From Hordeum vulgare subsp. vulgare (taxonomy: Eukaryota; Streptophyta; Magnoliopsida; Poales; Poaceae): a stretch of 64,000 nt of DNA. The stretch lies in NCBI RefSeq assembly GCF_904849725.1, contig NC_058521.1, positions 94,908,244 through 94,972,243 on the forward strand, in the 5' to 3' direction. The notes beneath the pieces are model-generated. The model worked only from the letters and a program-made list of their open reading frames with translations. It was not told the DNA's origin and did no database searches. The stretch's first letter is position 1, and the number at the start of each line of letters is the position of its first letter. Shown in pieces: positions 47,214 through 59,708 of the stretch. A program made the position numbers and the translations under genes.

Positions 47214-48941
47214 AACTCCGCCTTGAGACAAATTCCAACTTATAGCATAAATGAGAACCTTCTCCCTGAACAACAAAGAAAACACTTTCGGCGCCAAAGA
47301 AGCACTAGGGCTAATGAGTTATACCAAGTAAGTCTGAGCAAAGCTCAAACTTAGCAACAGGAACTGGCTTTGTGAACATATCAGCAGGATTATCATAAGT
47401 AGTAATCTTGCATACCTTCAGTTTACCTTGCTCAACAATGTCTCAAACAAAGTTATATTTGACATCAATGTGCTTTGTTCTCTCATGGAACATTTGATCC
47501 TTAGTGAGGTATATGACACTCTGACTGACACAAAACAGATTAATGCAAGAGTTACCTACACAAATCTCAGCATACAAACCTTTCTACCAAACTTATTCTT
47601 TACATGCTTCTGCAATAGCCATGTATTCTGCTTCAGTGGTAGATTGAGCAACTACTGCCTGTAGTGCGCCCTCCATCTCACGGCACAACCACCAACAGTG
47701 AACACATAACCTGTAAGGGACCTCCTCTTGTCCAAATCACTTGAAGCAAAATCTGAATCCACATAGCCAGCTAGCCCCTCACCGGTCCTGCCAAATTTTA
47801 AACAAGCATTGGAAGTGCCAGGAAGGTACCTGAAAATCCACTATACAGTCTTCCAATGTTCTTTACCAGGGTTTTGCAAATGACAAATCATGCCTAGAAC
47901 ACACCATGACATACATTAAAGAACCGACAGCACTAGAATATGGAACTCTTGACATATACTCAAGCTCTTCATCTGTACTAGGACATTGAGAGGATGACAA
48001 TTTGAAATGAGGAGCAATAGGAATGCTTACTAACTTAGCATCATGCATGTCAAAACGATGAAGAACTTTGTGAGTGTAACTTTGCTGAATAAGAAATAAC
48101 AAACCAGAATTTATGTCCCTAGTAATTTCCATACCTAGAATTTTCTTAGCAGCACCAAGATCCTTCATGTCAAACTCACTACTTAACTGTGCCTTTAACA
48201 CAATGATCTCTCTCTTTCCCTTGGCAGCAATCAACATGCCATCAACATATAATAGCAAGTATATAGGTGATCCATCAACAAATTTAATTTAAACACAACT
48301 ATCATATGCGCACCTCTTAAATCCATGTGCAATCATGAATGAATCAAACCTTTTATACCACTGTCTCGGAGACTGTTTCAAACCATACATGGACCTCTTT
48401 AACTTGCAAAAAATTTCTCCTTACCAGGCACTATGAAACCTTCTGGTTGGTCCATATAAATTTCCTCCTCTAGTTCTACATGTAGAAAAGCAGTCTTGAC
48501 ATCTAACTGCTCAAGCTCAAGATCATTCATAGCAGCAAAATAAAAAATGCATGAATGGAACTGTGCTTGACAACTGAAGAGAACACATCATTATAATCAA
48601 TACCTGGTATCTAACTAAAGCCCTTAGCCACTAACCTTGCATTACACCTTGTAGGCCCACTAGGAGACAAACCTTCCTTTCTTTTGAAGGTCCATTTGTA
48701 ACGATCAGTCTTCTTTTGTTTAGGCAAGCGCACAATATCCCATGTGCCATTTTCTCAAGTGATTGCATCTCTTCCTGCATAGCAAGAATCCACTTCTCGC
48801 GGTCACCGGAAATAATGGCTTCGGTATATGTGGATGGCTCATGGATGTTCTCAACCTGTTGTGCACAACTAAAAGCATATGAATAATGTCACACTCCTCA
48901 ATTAGGCGTTTAGGTTTGTTAATGGCTCTCTTTATCCTGCC
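47214..48941 (-). pseudogene. Copia reverse transcriptase and RNase H
   Basis: The clearest piece is 48258-47863: LYVDGMLIAAKGKREI, FDMKDLGAAKKILGMEITRD, then YMSRVPYSSAVGSLMYVM. The catalytic YVDD is YVDG (codon 48240-48238 is GGC, Gly), which removes a metal-binding Asp. RNase H pieces continue with frame changes to about 47300 (FGRTGEGLAGYVDSDF near 47770). Upstream, MYGLKQSPRQWYKRFDSFMI lies near 48340-48400. The left part ends at 48941. Confidence 0.85.
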
Positions 48942-50762
48942 TGTTGGGGAACATTGCATGGGAAACAAAAAAATTCCTACGCACACGCAAGACCTATCCG
49001 TGGTGATGATCATCTACGAGAGGGGAGAGTTAATCTACATACCCTTGTAGATTGCTAAGCGTAAGCGTATATAACGCGGTTGATGTAGTGGAACATTTTT
49101 GCGATCCAAATCGCAGCCCGTCCCGTGATCTCATCATGATCCGTCCCGTGATCCCATCACGATCTAGTGCTGAACGGATGACACCTCCACGTTCAGCACA
49201 CGTACAGCTCGATGACGATCACCACCTCCTTCATCCAGCAAGAGGGGTGGAGAGGTAGATGACTTCTCTAGCATGGTGGCATGCTGGTGGTAGTGCTGAA
49301 CTAATCCAACAGGGCTTCGCCTAAACACTGCCAAACTATACTAGAGGAGAAACAGATCTAGAGGGAGAGAGAGGCAGCCGTGGCTGATTTATGTGTATTC
49401 GGAAACCCTCAATACCTCTAGTATATATATGAGTAGAGGAGGGAGGTCGGCGCCCCAGGGTTTCCCCTTTGTTTCGGCTGAAATGAGGAGGAGAGGAGGA
49501 GTCCTCCTCCATTCCTAGTAGGATTAGGATACCTTCCTTCCCACTTGGAAACTCTTTCCACCTTTGGCTTTTTGCCTTATTCCTCCACTCCAGCCGCATG
49601 GGACTTTAGGAGAGGCTTTGGCCAGCCCACCAAGGGCTGGTCCACCTCCTCTCACAGCCTATGAAGCCCTTGGGCCGTCACACCCCTCCCGGTGGTACAC
49701 CGGTACCCTCCCGGCACTACCGTCACACTATCGATGAGCCCGAAACTTTTCTGGAAACCAAAAGAGGACTTCCTATATATCAATCTTTACCTTTGGACCA
49801 TTCTAGGGCTCCTCGTGACATCCAAGATATCATCTCGGACCCTGAACAACCTTCGGTCACCAAAACCTATAACTCAACTATACAGAAACGTCACCGAACC
49901 TTAAGAGTGCACACCCTGCGGGTTCGAGAACTATCTAGACATGACCTGAGACATTCTCCGGTTAATAACAAATAGCGGTACCTGGATGCCCATATTGGAT
50001 CCTACATATTCTACAAATATCTTTTATCGATTGAACCTCTATGTCAAGGATTTGGTTAATCCCGTATACTGTTCCCTTTCTCCTTCGGTATGTTACTTGC
50101 CCGAGATTCGATCGTCGATATCTCCATACCTAGTTCAATATTATTACCAGCAAGTCTCTTTACTCGTTCTGTAATACAAGATCCCATGACTAACTCCTTA
50201 GTCACATTTCTTGCAAGGCTTATTGTGATATGTATTACCGAGTGGGCCCCGAGATACCTCTCCATCACACAGAGTGACAAATCCCAGTCTTGATCCATGC
50301 CAACCCAACAGACACCTTCGGAGATACCTGTAGAGCACCTTTATAGTCACCCAGTAACATTGCAACGTTTGATACACACAAGGTATTCCTCCGGTGTCCG
50401 GGAGTTGTATGATCTCATGGTCATAGGAACAGATACATTGACATGCAGAAAACATTAGTAGTAAACTCACACGATCATATGCTACGTTCATAGTTTGGGT
50501 CTTGTCCATCACATCATTCTCCTAATGATGTGATCCCGTTATCAAGTGACAACTCTTATCTATGGCCAAGAAACCTTGACCATCTTTGATCAACGAGCTA
50601 GTCAACTAGAGGCTCACTAGGGACAGTGTATTGTCTATGTATCCACACATGTATTTGAGTTTCCAATCAATACAATTCTAGCATGGATAATAAACGATTA
50701 TCATGAACAAGGAAATATAATAATAACCAACTTATTATTGCATCTAGGGCATATTTCCAATA
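48942..50762 (-). repeat. 3' LTR of the minus-strand Angela-like element
   Basis: On the plus strand it starts TGTTGGGGAACATTGCATGG and ends GGGCATATTTCCAATA. Its minus-strand start is TATTGGAAAT, so the canonical TG end has become TA. The PPT GTGCAAGTGGGAGAC is seen as the reverse complement at 50763-50777. It is clearly more diverged from the other Angela LTRs than those two are from each other. Confidence 0.9.
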
Positions 50763-53700
50763 GTCTCCCACTTGCACTCGAGTCAATAATTTAGTTCACA
50801 TCACTATGTGATTGTAATGAATCTAACACCCATACAGCTCTAGGGTTTGATCATGTTTTGCTTCTGAGAGAGGTTTTAGTCAACGGGTATGAACTTTTTA
50901 GATCTGAGTGTGCTTTACAAATCTCTATGTCATCCTATAGGTGGTGCTGCTAATTTTCCATTTGGAACTATTCCAAATTACTGCTCTACTATACGAATTC
51001 GGTTTACTTCTCAAAGTCATCCGAATTAGTGTCAAAGATTGCATCGACGTAACCCTTTACAAGGAACTCTTTTATCACCTCCATAATCAAGAAAAGAATC
51101 CTTAGTACACTAGTTACTAAGGATAACTTTTGGTCGTTGTCCAGTAATCCACTCCTGGATCACTTTCGTACCCCTTTACAGATTCATGGCAAGGCACACA
51201 TCAGGTGCGGTACACAGCATAGCATACTATAGAGCCTACAGCTAATGCATAGGGGACGACCTTCGTCCTTTCTCTTTATTCTGTCGTGGTCTGACTTTAA
51301 GTCTTACTCAAATTCAAACCTTATAACACAGCTACGAACTCCTTCTTTGCTAATATATTTTGAACTCCTTCAAAAACTTGTCAAGGTATGCATTTCATTG
51401 AAAGTTTTATCAAGCATCTTGATTTATCTCTATAGATCCTGATGCTCAATGTTCAAGTAGCTTAATCCAAGTTTTCCTATGAAAAAATCTTTTCAAACAA
51501 CCCTTTATGCTTTCCAGAAATTCTACATTATTTCCGATCAACAGTATGTCAAACACATATACTTATCAGAAATTCTATAGTGCTCCCACTCACTTCTTTG
51601 GAAATACAAGTTTCTTATAAACCTTGTATAAACCCAAAAACTTTGATCACTCATCAAAGTACTTATTCCAACTCCGAGATGCTTGCTCCAGTCCATAGAA
51701 GGATCGCTGGAGCTTGCATACTTGTTAGCACCTTAGGATCGACAAAACCTTCTGGTTGTATCACATACAACCTTTCCTCAAGGAAACCGTCGAGGAAACA
51801 ATGTTTTGACATCCTATTTGCAAGATTTCATAAATAATACAGCAACTACTAACATAATTCCAACAACCTCTTAGCATCGCTATGAGTGACAAAGTCTCAT
51901 CATAGTCAACTCTCTGAATTTGTCGGAAACATCTTTGCGACAAGTCGAACTTTCTTAACGGTGACTTTTCACCATCATCGTTTGTCTTCCTTCTCAAGAT
52001 CCATATGTACCTATTAGCCTTATGATCATCAAGTAGTTCTCCCAAAGTCTACACTTTGTTTTCATACATGGATCCTACCTCGCATTTCATGGCCTCCAGC
52101 CATTTGTCGGAATCCGGGCCCACCATCGCTTCTCCATAGCTCGTAGGTTCATTGATTTCCAACAACATGACCTGCAAGACAGGGTTACCGTACTACTCTG
52201 GAGCAGTATGTGACCTTGTCGACCTACGAGGTTTGTAGTAACTTGATCTGAAGCTTCACGATCACTATCATCAGCTTCCACTTCAATTCAAGTAGGCACC
52301 ACAGGAACAACTTCTCGCGCCTTGCTACACACTAGTTGCAGTGACGGTTCAATAACCTCATCAAGTTTCCACCATCCTCCCACTCAATTCTTTCGAGAGA
52401 AGCTTTTCCTTGAGAAAGGACCCGTTTCTAGAAACAAACACTTCACTTTCGGATCTGAGATAGGAGATATACCCAACTATTTTGGGTATCCTATGAAGAT
52501 GCATTAATCCGCTTTAGGTTCAAGCTTATCAGACTGAAACTTTTTCACATAAGCGTCAGAGCCCCAAACTTTTAAGAAACAACAACTTAGGTTTCTCCAA
52601 ACCATAGTTCATACGGTGTCATCTCAATGGAATTACGTGGTGCTCTATTTAAAGTGAATGCGGTTGTCTCTAATGCCTAACCCAAAAATGATAGTGGTAA
52701 TTCGATAAGATACATCATAGTATGCACCATATCCAATAGGGCGCGACTATGACGTTCGGACACACCATCACACTATGGTGTTCCAGGTGGCATGAGTTGT
52801 GAAACAATTTCCATATTGTCTTAAATGTGTACCAAACTCGCAACTCATATATTCATCTCTACGATCATATCGTAGATATTTCATCCTCTTGTCACGACGA
52901 TCTTAAACTTCACTCTGAACTTACTTGAACCTTTCAATAATTCAGACTTGTGTTGCATCAAGTAAATATACTAGTATCTACTCAAATCATCTATGAAGTA
53001 AGAACATAACAATATCTACTGCGTGCCTCATCACTCATTGGAATGCATACATCAAAATGTATCACTTCCAATAAGTCGCTATCTTGTTCCATATCACTGG
53101 AAAGCGAGGCCTTCAGTTATCTTGCCCATGTGGCATGATTTGCATGTCTCAAGTCATTCGAAATCAAGTAAGTCCAAACGATCCATCTGCATGGAGTTTT
53201 TTCAGGCGTTTACACCAATAGGCATGGTTTGCATGTCTCAAACGATTCAAAAATGAGTGAGTCCAACGATCCATCAGTATGGAGCTTCTACATGCGTTTT
53301 ACACCAATATGACTCAAGTGACAGTGCCACAAGTAAGTGGTACTATCATTACTACTTTGAATCTTTTGGCATCAATATTATGAACATGTGTATCACTACG
53401 ATCGAGATTCAATAAACTATTCCTTTTAGGTGCAAGACCATTGAAGGTATTATTCAAGCAAACAGAATAACCATTATTCTCTTTAAATGAATAATCGTAT
53501 TGCAATAAACACGATCTAATCATGTTCATGTTCAACACAAACACCAAATAACATTTATTTTGGTTCAACACTAGTCCCGATGGTAGAGGGAGTGTGTGGT
53601 GTTTAATCACATCAACATTGGAATTACTTCCAACACACTTCGTCACCTCACCCTTGCTAGTATCCGTTTATTCTGTAGCTCTTATTTTGAGTTACTAACA

Positions 53701-54207
53701 CTTAGCAACCGAACCGGTATCTCATACCCTGGTGCTGCTAGGAGTACTAGCAAAGTACACATCGATATCATCTATATCCAATATACTTTTGTCGACTTTG
53801 CCAGCCTTCTCATCTACCAAGTAACTAGGGTAGTTCCGCTCCAGTGACCGCTCCCCTCATAATAGAAGCACTTAGTCCTGGGTTTGGGTTTAACGTTGGG
53901 TTTCCTCACTTGAGCGGCAACTAGTTTTACTTTCATGAAGTATCCCTTCTTGCCCTTGCCCTTCTTGAAACTAGTGGTTTTACTAACCATCAACACTTGA
54001 CGCTCCTACTTGATTTCTACCTTCGCGGTGTCCAACATCGTGAATAGCTCAAGGATCATATTCTCTATCCCTGATATGTTATAGTTCATCACGAAGCTAT
54101 GTAGCTTGGTGGAAGTGAATTTCGAGAACTATGTCAATCACCATCTTATCTGGAAGATCAACTCCCACTCGATTCAAGGGATTGTAGCACTCAGACAATA
54201 TGAGCAC
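50763..54207 (-). pseudogene. Decayed pol and gag of the minus-strand Angela-like element
   Basis: Pieces in pol order on the minus strand are gag zinc-knuckle region (KPRTKCFYYEGSGHW, 53900, with zinc ligands lost) and protease/gag-pre-integrase (GLVLNQNKCYLVFVLNMNM, YSFKENNGYSVCLNN, 53600-53400). Integrase and linker pieces lie at about 53250-52350, and RT start at 52045-51761 (RCFRQIQRVDYDETLSLIAM). RT and RNase H remnants follow down to 50800. All are broken by stops. Confidence 0.82.
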
Positions 54208-55761
54208 TGCTACGGTAACAAAAGTCCTTCCTTGGCGCTAGGAATTCTTCTTGCTACTTCTCTTGTTTGCGTCGGTTTTTCCCTTGAAGAGGAAAGGGTG
54301 ATGCAGCACTGGAGCAGTAAGTATTTCCCTTAGTTTGAGAACCAAGGTATAAATCCAGAAGGAGGGTCTCGTCAAGTCCAGAGTACCTGCGCAAACACAA
54401 ACGAGTTTGCACCCAACGCTTCAAAGGGGTTGTCAATCCCTTCAAGATTCTTGGCAAAGTGAGATCTGAAGGCGAAAAGTGCAACGAAGTAAAAAGTGTA
54501 AGGCTGAAAATATGGCGTGGAGTAGACCCTGGGGGCATAGTGTTCACCAGAGACTTCTCTCAAAATAGCAAATATCACGGTGGGTGAACAAATTACTGTC
54601 GAGCAATTGATAGAACCACGCAAAGTCATGACGATATCTAAGGCAATGATCATACATATAGGCATCACGTCAGAGACAAGTAGACCGATACTTTCCACAT
54701 CTACTACTATTACTCCACACATCGACCGCTATCCAGCATGCATCTAGTGTATTGAGTTCATGACGAACAGAGTAACGCCTTAAGCAAGATGACATGATGT
54801 AGAGGGATAATCTCAAACCAATGATGAAAACCCCATCTTTTTACCCTTGATGGCAACAACACGATGCGTGCCTAGCTACCCCTTCTGTCACTGGGTGAGG
54901 TCACCACACGGTATGAACCCAAAACCAAGCACTTCTCCCATTGCAAGAATCATAGATCTAGTTGGCCAGACAAAACTCACAACTCGAAGAGAATTACAAG
55001 GATATGAAATCATGCATAAGAGAGATCAGAAGAAACTCAAATAAGATTCATAGATAATCTGATCATAAATCCACAATTCATCGGATCTCGACAAACACAC
55101 CGCAAAATAAGATTACATCGGATAGATCTACATGAAGATCATGGAGAACTTTGTATTGAAGATCCAAGAGAGATAAGAAGCCATCTAGTTACTAGCTATG
55201 GACCCGTAGGTATATGGTGAACTACTCACGCATCATCGGAGAGGTCATGGTGTTGATGAAGAAGCCCTCCGTGTCCGAATCCCCCCTCCGGCAGGGCACC
55301 AGAACGTGCCCCAGATGGGATCTTGCGGATACAGAAGCTTGCGGCGGCAGAAAAGTACTTTCGATGATCTCCTAATTATTTTGGGATTTTTAGGGAATAT
55401 ATAGGCGCAACCCCTAGGGAAGAGGGCCCCCAGGGGGCCCACAAGCCTGTGGGCCGCGGTCTCCCCCTGGCCGCAGGATGGGGGCTTGTGGGGCCCCTGA
55501 GGCTCCCCTGCCTTGGCTCTCAAGCTTCCCGATCTTCTTCCGTTACGGAAAAAATCTTTTCGGGGATTTTCTTCCGTTTGGACTCTGTTTCAAAATCTCC
55601 TCTGAAAGGGGTCAAAAACATGGAAAAATAGGAACTGGCACTTGGCACTGAGTTAATAAGTTAGTCACCAAAAATATATATAAGTCATGCAAAACATCCA
55701 AAGTTTGACAAGATAATAGCATGAAACCATCAAAAATTATAGATACATTGGAGACGTATCA
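54208..55761 (-). repeat. 3' LTR of the second Athila-lineage element
   Basis: It is bounded on the plus strand by TGCTACGGTAAC and GGAGACGTATCA. The left boundary is set by Angela homology ending at 54207. It contains the hairpin 55437-55496 (GGGCCCACAAGCC against GGCTTGTGGGGCCC). Confidence 0.82.
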
Positions 55762-58459
55762 AGCATCCCCAAGCTTAACTACTGCTCGTCCTCGAGTAGG
55801 GAAGTGATAAAGAATGAATTTTTAATGTGGAATGCTACCTAGCATAGTTGTCCTTTGCAACTTATTTCACGTGACATGAATGTTCAGATCCGTAAGATTC
55901 GAAACAATAGTTTTCTATTGACATGAAAACAATAATACTCCAAGCAAACTAGCAAGGTAATTATGAACTTTCAAAATAAAAATGCCAATGAAAGTAATCC
56001 CTACAAAATCATATAGTCTGGATATGCTCCATCATCCTCACACAACTAATGTAAATCATGCACAACCCCGGAATTGGCCAAGTAATTGTTTTCGCACTCT
56101 TCCTTTCTCAAACCTTTTATAACTATCACGCAATACATGAGCGTGAGCCATGGACATAGCACTATAGGTGGAATAGAGTGTGGTGGTGGTTGTGAGACAA
56201 AAAAGGAGGAGATGGTCACATTGACTCGGCGTATCAAAGGGCTATGGAGATTCCCATTAATAGATATCAATGTGAATGAGTAGGGATTTCCATACAAGAG
56301 ATGCACTAGAGCTATAAGTATGTGAAAGCTCAAAAGGAAAACTAGTGGGTGTGCATCCAACTTGCTTTCTCACGAAGACCTAGGTCAATTTTGAGGAAGC
56401 CCATCATTGGAATATACAAGCCAAGTTACATAATGAAGATTCCCACTAGCATACGGCAGTGACAAAGCAAGAAGCTCTCAATCATGAAGAACATGGTGCT
56501 ATTATGAAGCACAAGTGTAGAAAAAGATAGTACCATTGTCCCTTCTCTCTTTTTCTCTCTTTTCTTTTTTTTCATTTGGGCTCTTAGACCTGGTTTTTTT
56601 CTCTCTTTTTTTGTTTTTGGGATCTTTGGCCTCTTTTTTTTATTTCCTCACATGGGACAATGCTCTAATAATGATGATCATCACACTTGTATTTACTCAC
56701 AGCTCAAAACTCACAATGATGACTCCATAGGAAATGCCTCCGGCAGTGTGCCGGGATGTGCAACGATCTAGAATGGCGTATGATGTTGAAACATCTCGCT
56801 AGCTATCTTACGATCATGCAATGGCAATATGAGAGTGACGGCACAAGTCATGAGACGGAACGGTGGGAGTTGCATGGCAATATATCTCAGAATGGCTATG
56901 AAAATGCCATAGTAGGTAGGTATGGTGGCTGTTTTGAGGAAGGCATATGGTGGGTTTGTGCACCGGCGAGAATTGCGCGGCACTAGAGAGGCTAGCAAAG
57001 GTGGAAGGTGAAAGTGAATCTATACCATGGACTCCATTAGTCATGAAGAACTCACATACTTGTTGCAAAAGTTTTTATTAGTAATCAAAACAAAGTGCTA
57101 AACGCATACTCCGAGGAGAAGGGTTGGTAGGTGTTAGCCATCGCGCGATCCCGACCTCAACAAAAAGGATGACAATCAATAGATCAATTATGCTCCGACT
57201 TCCTAACATAGCAGTTCACCATACGTGCATGCTACGGGAATCACTAACTTCAACACAAGTATTTCTAAATTCACAACACCCTACTAACATAGCTCTTAAT
57301 ATTACCAAATCCAAGTCTCAAAACTAATTGAGAGGAATCAAAACTTCTCTTTCTACTCAATGCACATGAAGATGGAGGTTTTTGTATCCTCTTTGGGTAC
57401 CTATCACATTTGGGACTACTTTCATAGCATAAGCAAACTACCAAGTCACGCACCGCCGTGCTCTAAAAGATATAAGTGAAGCACTAGAGCGAAAGTATCT
57501 AGCTCAAAAGATATATGTGAAGCACTATGAGAATTCTAGCAAAATCACGATGAGTGCATGTCTCTCTCTCTCTCAAAAATGTGTGCAGCAATGATGATTG
57601 TGACACAACAAAAGGAAAAGACTCCTACGATACAAGACGCTCCAAGCAAAAAACATATCATGTGGTGAATAAAAATATAGCTCCAAGTAATGTTACCGAT
57701 GGATTGAAGACGAAAGAGGGGATGCCTTCCCGGGGCATCCCCAAGCTTAGGCTTTTTGGTGTCCTTGAATTTGGCTTGGGATTCCTTGGGCATCCCCAAG
57801 CTTGAGATCTGTCCACTCCTTATCTCTTTGTCCATGATAACATCACCCAAAACTTGAAAACTTCACAACACAAAACTTAAACAGAAACTCGTGATAACAT
57901 TAGCACAAGAAAACAAACTACCACTTCTTTTGGTACTGTAGCAAACTTGAATTATATCTATATTGGTGTTGGGCTACTGTATTCTCACTTTTCCATGGCT
58001 AGTACCCCCCGGTACTAAGCATAGTTTCATCAAAACAAGCAACCAACTCAACAAAAACAGAATCTGTCAAAAACAGACCAGTCTGTAGCAATCTGTATAC
58101 TTCGTATACTTATGGTACCTCAAAAAATCTGAAAAATTACGAATGTCTGGGAAAAAGGTATATCAACCAGAAGCAAAAAGAATCAGCTCAAAATCTCTTT
58201 CTTAATAAAAATGAAAAAACATCTCGTGAGCAAAAAGTTTCTGTCTTTTTCCAGCAGGATCAAACAACCATCACCAAGACTAGTCATAAAGGTTTTGCTT
58301 GGCTCAAACACAAAAAGAAACACAAAAAACACAATCACAACAGAATTATGAAAGTGTGGACGCAACAAAACAGAAAGAAAAAGATAAATTTATTGGGTTG
58401 CCTCCCAACAAGCGCTATTGTTTAACGCCCTTAGTTAGGCATTAATAATTCAATGATGC
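55762..58459 (-). other. Non-coding internal region of the second Athila-lineage element
   Basis: About 2.7 kb lies between the PPT and the internal ORF. It holds a pyrimidine-rich, T-homopolymer-rich tract (about 56534-56648) and a conserved-looking stretch GCGTTAAACAATAGCGC on the minus strand near 58405-58435. No recognisable coding domain is seen; short ORFs on both strands look incidental. Confidence 0.55.
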
Positions 58460-59218
58460 TCACACAAAAGACAAGAATTGAAACACAACGAGAGCATCAT
58501 AAAGCATGTGAAAATCACATCTAAGTCTATCATACTTTCTATGCATAGGCATTTTATAGGAAAACAGATTGTCAAGACAACCAATAGTTACCATATGCAA
58601 GGAAGAAGAAAGAGACAATAGCAATCTCAACATAACGAGAGGTGATTTAGTGATATGAAAGTTTCTACCACCATATTTTCCTCTCTCATAATAATTATAT
58701 GTGGGATCATATTCGAACTCAACAACGTAACTATCACATAGGATATTATTTTCATGATCCACATGCATGCAAAGTTGACGCTCTTCAAAAATAGTGGGAT
58801 TATCATCAACTAAAGTCATGACTTCTCCAAACCCACTTTCAATAATATTGCAAATATCATATTCATCATGAGGCTTAAACAAATTTTCAAGATCATAAGA
58901 AAAATCATCGCCCCACTCATGATCATTGCAACAAGTAGTGGACATAGCAAAACTAGCATCCCCAAGCTTAGGGTTTTGTATATTTTTAGCATGATTGTCA
59001 CTAATAGAATTTATAGTGAAACCATTGCAATCATGCTTTTCATCCAAGGAGCCCTCATGAATCACTTCATAAAAATTTTCCTCACAATTTTCAGATTCAC
59101 GCATCTCAAGCAAAACTCCATAAAGATAGTCAAGTGCACTCAACTCACTAGCAATTGGATCAACATAATTGGATCTCTTAAAGAGATTAGCAAGTGGATG
59201 AGGATCCTCACCCAACAT
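58460..59218 (-). CDS. Long acidic ORF of the second Athila-lineage element, function unknown
   Basis: It is open for 252 codons from ATG 59218-59216. It is acidic and rich in Asp, Asn, Glu and His (RSNYVDPIASELSALDYLYG; EDPHPLANLFK; EERQLCMHVDHENN). The C-terminal third is more hydrophobic (LVMLRLLLSLSSSLHMVTIG), which may be a membrane segment or a frame relic. No RT, integrase or gag motif is present. A second copy with about 17 changes in 153 residues and no frame break occurs at 59246-59707 in inverted orientation. The element-specific function is unknown; an env-position or accessory ORF is one possibility. Confidence 0.55.
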   Translation of the reverse strand: MLGEDPHPLANLFKRSNYVDPIASELSALDYLYGVLLEMRESENCEENFYEVIHEGSLDEKHDCNGFTINSISDNHAKNIQNPKLGDASFAMSTTCCNDHEWGDDFSYDLENLFKPHDEYDICNIIESGFGEVMTLVDDNPTIFEERQLCMHVDHENNILCDSYVVEFEYDPTYNYYERGKYGGRNFHITKSPLVMLRLLLSLSSSLHMVTIGCLDNLFSYKMPMHRKYDRLRCDFHMLYDALVVFQFLSFV

Positions 59219-59707
59219 CTTTTCTTGCTAAAAATCTAGTGATATGGATCCTCACCCACTTGCTAATCTCTTTAAGAGATCCAATTATGTTGAACCAATT
59301 GCTAGTGAGTTGAGTGCACTCGACTATCTTTATGAAGTTTTGCTTGAGATGCGTGAATCTGAAAATTGTGATGAAGAAATTTATGAAGTGATTCACGAGG
59401 GCTCCTTGGATGAAAAGCATGATTGCAATGGTTTCATTATAAATTCTATTAATGACAATCATGCGAAAAATATGCAAAACCCTAAGCTTGGGGATGCTAG
59501 TTTTGCTATGTCCACTAGTTGTTGCAATGATCATGATTGGGGTAATGATTTTTCTTATGATCTTGAAAATTTGTTTAAGCCTCATGATGATTACGAAATT
59601 TGTAATAATATTGAAAGTGGGATTGGAGAAGTCCTGACTTTAGTTGATGATAATCCCACTATTTTTGAAGAGCGTCAACTTTGCATGCATGTGGATCATG
59701 AAAAGAA
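58745..59707. repeat. Inverted repeat, arms of about 460 bp with a 38-bp spacer
   Basis: The left arm (58745-59207) and right arm (59246-59707) carry the same ORF segment in opposite orientation. GGATCCTCACCCA occurs at 59202-59214 and again at 59246-59258, so the palindromic GGATCC marks the junction. The arms have diverged by several percent, so they are either two separate copies or an old fold-back event. Confidence 0.88.
59246..59707 (+). pseudogene. Inverted partial copy of the acidic retroelement ORF
   Basis: It starts in frame at MDPHPLANLFKRSNYVEP (ATG 59244) and stays open to MHVDHEKN, where the 4.0 kb LTR begins at 59709. It is the N-terminal 150 codons only. Similarity to 59218-58745 (minus) is unbroken. 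Confidence 0.8.
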
Positions 59708-59708
59708 T

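Larger units (their letters stand above)
46990..48941 (-). mobile_element. Truncated minus-strand Copia element with a short LTR
   Basis: On the minus strand it holds RT, RNase H, a PPT (AAGGCGGAGTT, about 47214-47225) and a 3' LTR (47213 to 46990). The 5' half is missing: at 48942 it meets the end of an Angela LTR. The long pol similarity and short LTR suggest a Hopscotch- or Tork-like Copia; the family is uncertain. Confidence 0.75.
48942..54207 (-). mobile_element. Second Angela/BARE-like Copia element, minus strand, truncated
   Basis: Its 3' LTR is at 50762-48942 (minus), followed upward by pol and gag remnants to 54207, where an Athila-lineage LTR begins inside the gag homologous to 25735 of the first copy. 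The rest of gag and the 5' LTR are not found in the window. The left edge joins the short-LTR Copia at 48941, consistent with insertion into it or with a deletion. Confidence 0.85.
54208..59245 (-). mobile_element. Second Athila-lineage Gypsy element, minus strand, 5' part lost
   Basis: The 3' LTR is at 55761-54208, with a PPT before it (AAGCTTGGGGATGCT, about 55762-55776 on the minus strand), then internal DNA with one long ORF. The LTR starts TGATACGTCTCCAATG, sharing ends and a GC-rich hairpin with the element at 6201 but otherwise distinct; it recalls Fatima-type LTRs, which I cannot confirm. The 5' side stops at an inverted junction (59246). It lies inside the minus-strand Angela-like gag. 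Confidence 0.8.

Noticed and set aside
56534..56648. T- and CT-rich tract as a possible regulatory element
   Set aside because: Low-complexity DNA in the non-coding part of a dead element; nothing distinguishes it from slippage.
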